From positions 48,501-112,500 of the forward strand of contig JACJZS010000005.1 in assembly GCA_020635515.1 (NCBI GenBank): DNA of 64,000 bases, read 5' to 3'. Below are positions 63,203-64,000 of the stretch, piece after piece. Origin of the DNA: Flavobacteriales bacterium (GTDB lineage Bacteria > Bacteroidota > Bacteroidia > Flavobacteriales > Weeksellaceae). The first letter of the stretch is position 1, and each line of letters begins with the position of its first letter. The translations under genes were made by a program, and so were the position numbers. The notes under the pieces are model-generated. The model did no database searches. It saw nothing but the letters and a program-made list of their open reading frames with translations, and was not told the DNA's origin.

Positions 63203-63276
63203 GGGGAATTAGCTCAGCTGGCTAGAGCGCCTGCCTTGCACGCAGGAGGTCAAGGGTTCGACTCCCTTATTCTCCA
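63203..63276 (+). tRNA. tRNA-Ala (anticodon TGC)
   Basis: Acceptor GGGGAAT (63203-63209) pairs with ATTCTCC (63269-63275) including one G-T pair; anticodon stem CCTGC/GCAGG, loop CTTGCAC. 74 bases, no encoded CCA. Second spacer tRNA, in the usual Ile-Ala order. Confidence 0.97.
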
Positions 63277-63309
63277 CATTTTCTTTTGCTGATAAGGTTG
63301 AAGAATGAA

Positions 63310-63320
63310 AAGATCATAGA
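63310..63320 (+). promoter_or_regulatory. second copy of leader element AAGATCATAGA
   Basis: Identical to 61270-61280 apart from context; it lies about 70 bases before the 23S gene. Confidence 0.45.
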
Positions 63321-63382
63321 CATTGATGGATAAAACATAGAAATAATCGAGAAACGATAGAAATATTGTTGCGAGCGTAAAA

Positions 63383-64000
63383 AAAATCGTTAAGGGCGTA
63401 TGGCGGATGCCTAGGCTTTGAGAGGCGAAGAAGGACGTGGTAAGCTGCGAAAAGTTACGGGGATTTGCACACAAGAATTGATCCGTAAATATCCGAATGG
63501 GGCAACCCACTACATTGAAGGTGTAGTATCCCTTATGGGAGGCGAACCCGCTGAACTGAAACATCTAAGTAAGCGGAGGAAAAGAAATCGAAGAGATTCC
63601 GTTAGTAGCGGCGAGCGAACGCGGATTAGCCCAAAAGTTATTATAATTTTAATAGAATTAACTGGAAAGTTAGACCATAGAAGGTGATAGTCCTGTATAT
63701 GAAAGGGTTATAGTAATGATAAATGAGTAGGGCGGGACACGTGAAATCCTGTCTGAATATGGGGGGACCATCCTCCAAGGCTAAATACTCCTCAAAGACC
63801 GATAGTGAACAAGTACTGTGAAGGAAAGGTGAAAAGCACTTTGAATAAAAGGGTGAAAGAGAACCTGAAACCGTACGCCTACAAGCGGTCGGAGCTCCTT
63901 ATGGAGTGACGGCGTGCCTTTTGCATAATGAGCCTACGAGTTAATTTTACTAGCAAGGTTAAGTACTTTAGGTACGGAGCCGTAGCGAAAGCGAGTCTGA
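63383..64000 (+). rRNA. 23S ribosomal RNA, 5' part
   Basis: Starts near 63383 by alignment to E. coli (conserved GGCGGATGCCTAGGC at ~63402, then AGGCGAAGAAGGACGTGG). The section GGTGAAAAGCACTTTGAATA at ~63830 and following is also conserved. About 618 bases are present; the rest lies beyond the window. Confidence 0.96.

Noticed and set aside
63250..63564. 104-codon minus frame
   Set aside because: It lies over tRNA-Ala and the start of 23S rRNA, whose structure fully explains the sequence.

Overview
This is AT-rich chromosomal DNA from a member of the Bacteroidota, almost certainly class Flavobacteriia. The evidence is many promoters with the Bacteroidota -7 element TAnnTTTG, an almost complete lack of Shine-Dalgarno sequences, two proteins with type IX secretion (T9SS) sorting domains, a Na+-NQR operon, mevalonate-pathway genes, MoxR/DUF58 genes and a split transketolase. 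The 16S rRNA looks most like the Chryseobacterium/Weeksella branch (family Weeksellaceae) by memory of those sequences; I cannot name the genus. The genes look intact and vertically inherited. There is no prophage, CRISPR array or complete insertion sequence.

Layout. 1-4.6 kb (minus strand): partial lysA, clpS, priA and a ZIP metal transporter with a perfect 18-bp palindrome at its promoter. 4.7-9.8 kb: a 1685-residue secreted protein with twelve divergent ~93-residue repeats and a T9SS type B tail. 9.9-13.7 kb: bestrophin-like channel, SRPBCC protein, NUDIX hydrolase, M20 deacylase, FMN reductase and a 45-residue small protein. 13.8-19.6 kb: ppc-gltX, aroC and a TRIC-like channel. 19.7-25.3 kb: a sugar-nucleotidyltransferase/DUF4292/EnvC-like operon, a lipocalin-OmpA lipoprotein pair, and hemB. 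25.3-32.6 kb: a possible small RNA, a PfkB kinase, and nqrABCDEF closed by a strong terminator. 32.8-37.5 kb: a DUF5362 membrane protein, an mvaS-SDR-mvaD isoprenoid operon and a Kbp-like BON/LysM protein. 37.6-41.6 kb: gyrB, a MORN/TonB-C protein and accA. 41.8-51.9 kb (minus strand): YbaB and a META lipoprotein, then an eight-gene exopolysaccharide/capsule operon. 51.9-56.8 kb: two-subunit transketolase and a MoxR/DUF58/BatD-like operon. 56.9-61.0 kb: Gfo/Idh oxidoreductase, pcm, a pair of related secreted proteins of unknown function, and an endonuclease I carrying a T9SS tail. 61.2-64.0 kb: an rRNA operon (16S, tRNA-Ile, tRNA-Ala, start of 23S).

How the genes work together. Two linked surface functions stand out. 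The Wza/Wzc-type polysaccharide operon pairs glycosyltransferases and an EpsG-type polymerase with an export kinase whose C-terminus is a nine-fold Gly-Tyr repeat. The T9SS clients (the giant repeat protein and the nuclease) would be exported across the same envelope. Central metabolism is represented by PEP carboxylase, Na+-NQR, transketolase, haem, shikimate and mevalonate genes.

The most striking single observation is the 3' end of the 16S gene. Where the anti-Shine-Dalgarno CCTCC normally lies, this sequence reads TCTCA, so the ribosome lacks the usual partner for Shine-Dalgarno pairing. Other points for a second look are the repeat architecture of the giant secreted protein, the paired unknown secreted proteins at 58.5-59.9 kb, the metal-type operator of the ZIP gene, a 48-bp perfect palindrome behind kbp, a 20-bp inverted copy of a gene start that carries the neighbouring promoter, and a candidate ~90-nt RNA between hemB and the PfkB gene.
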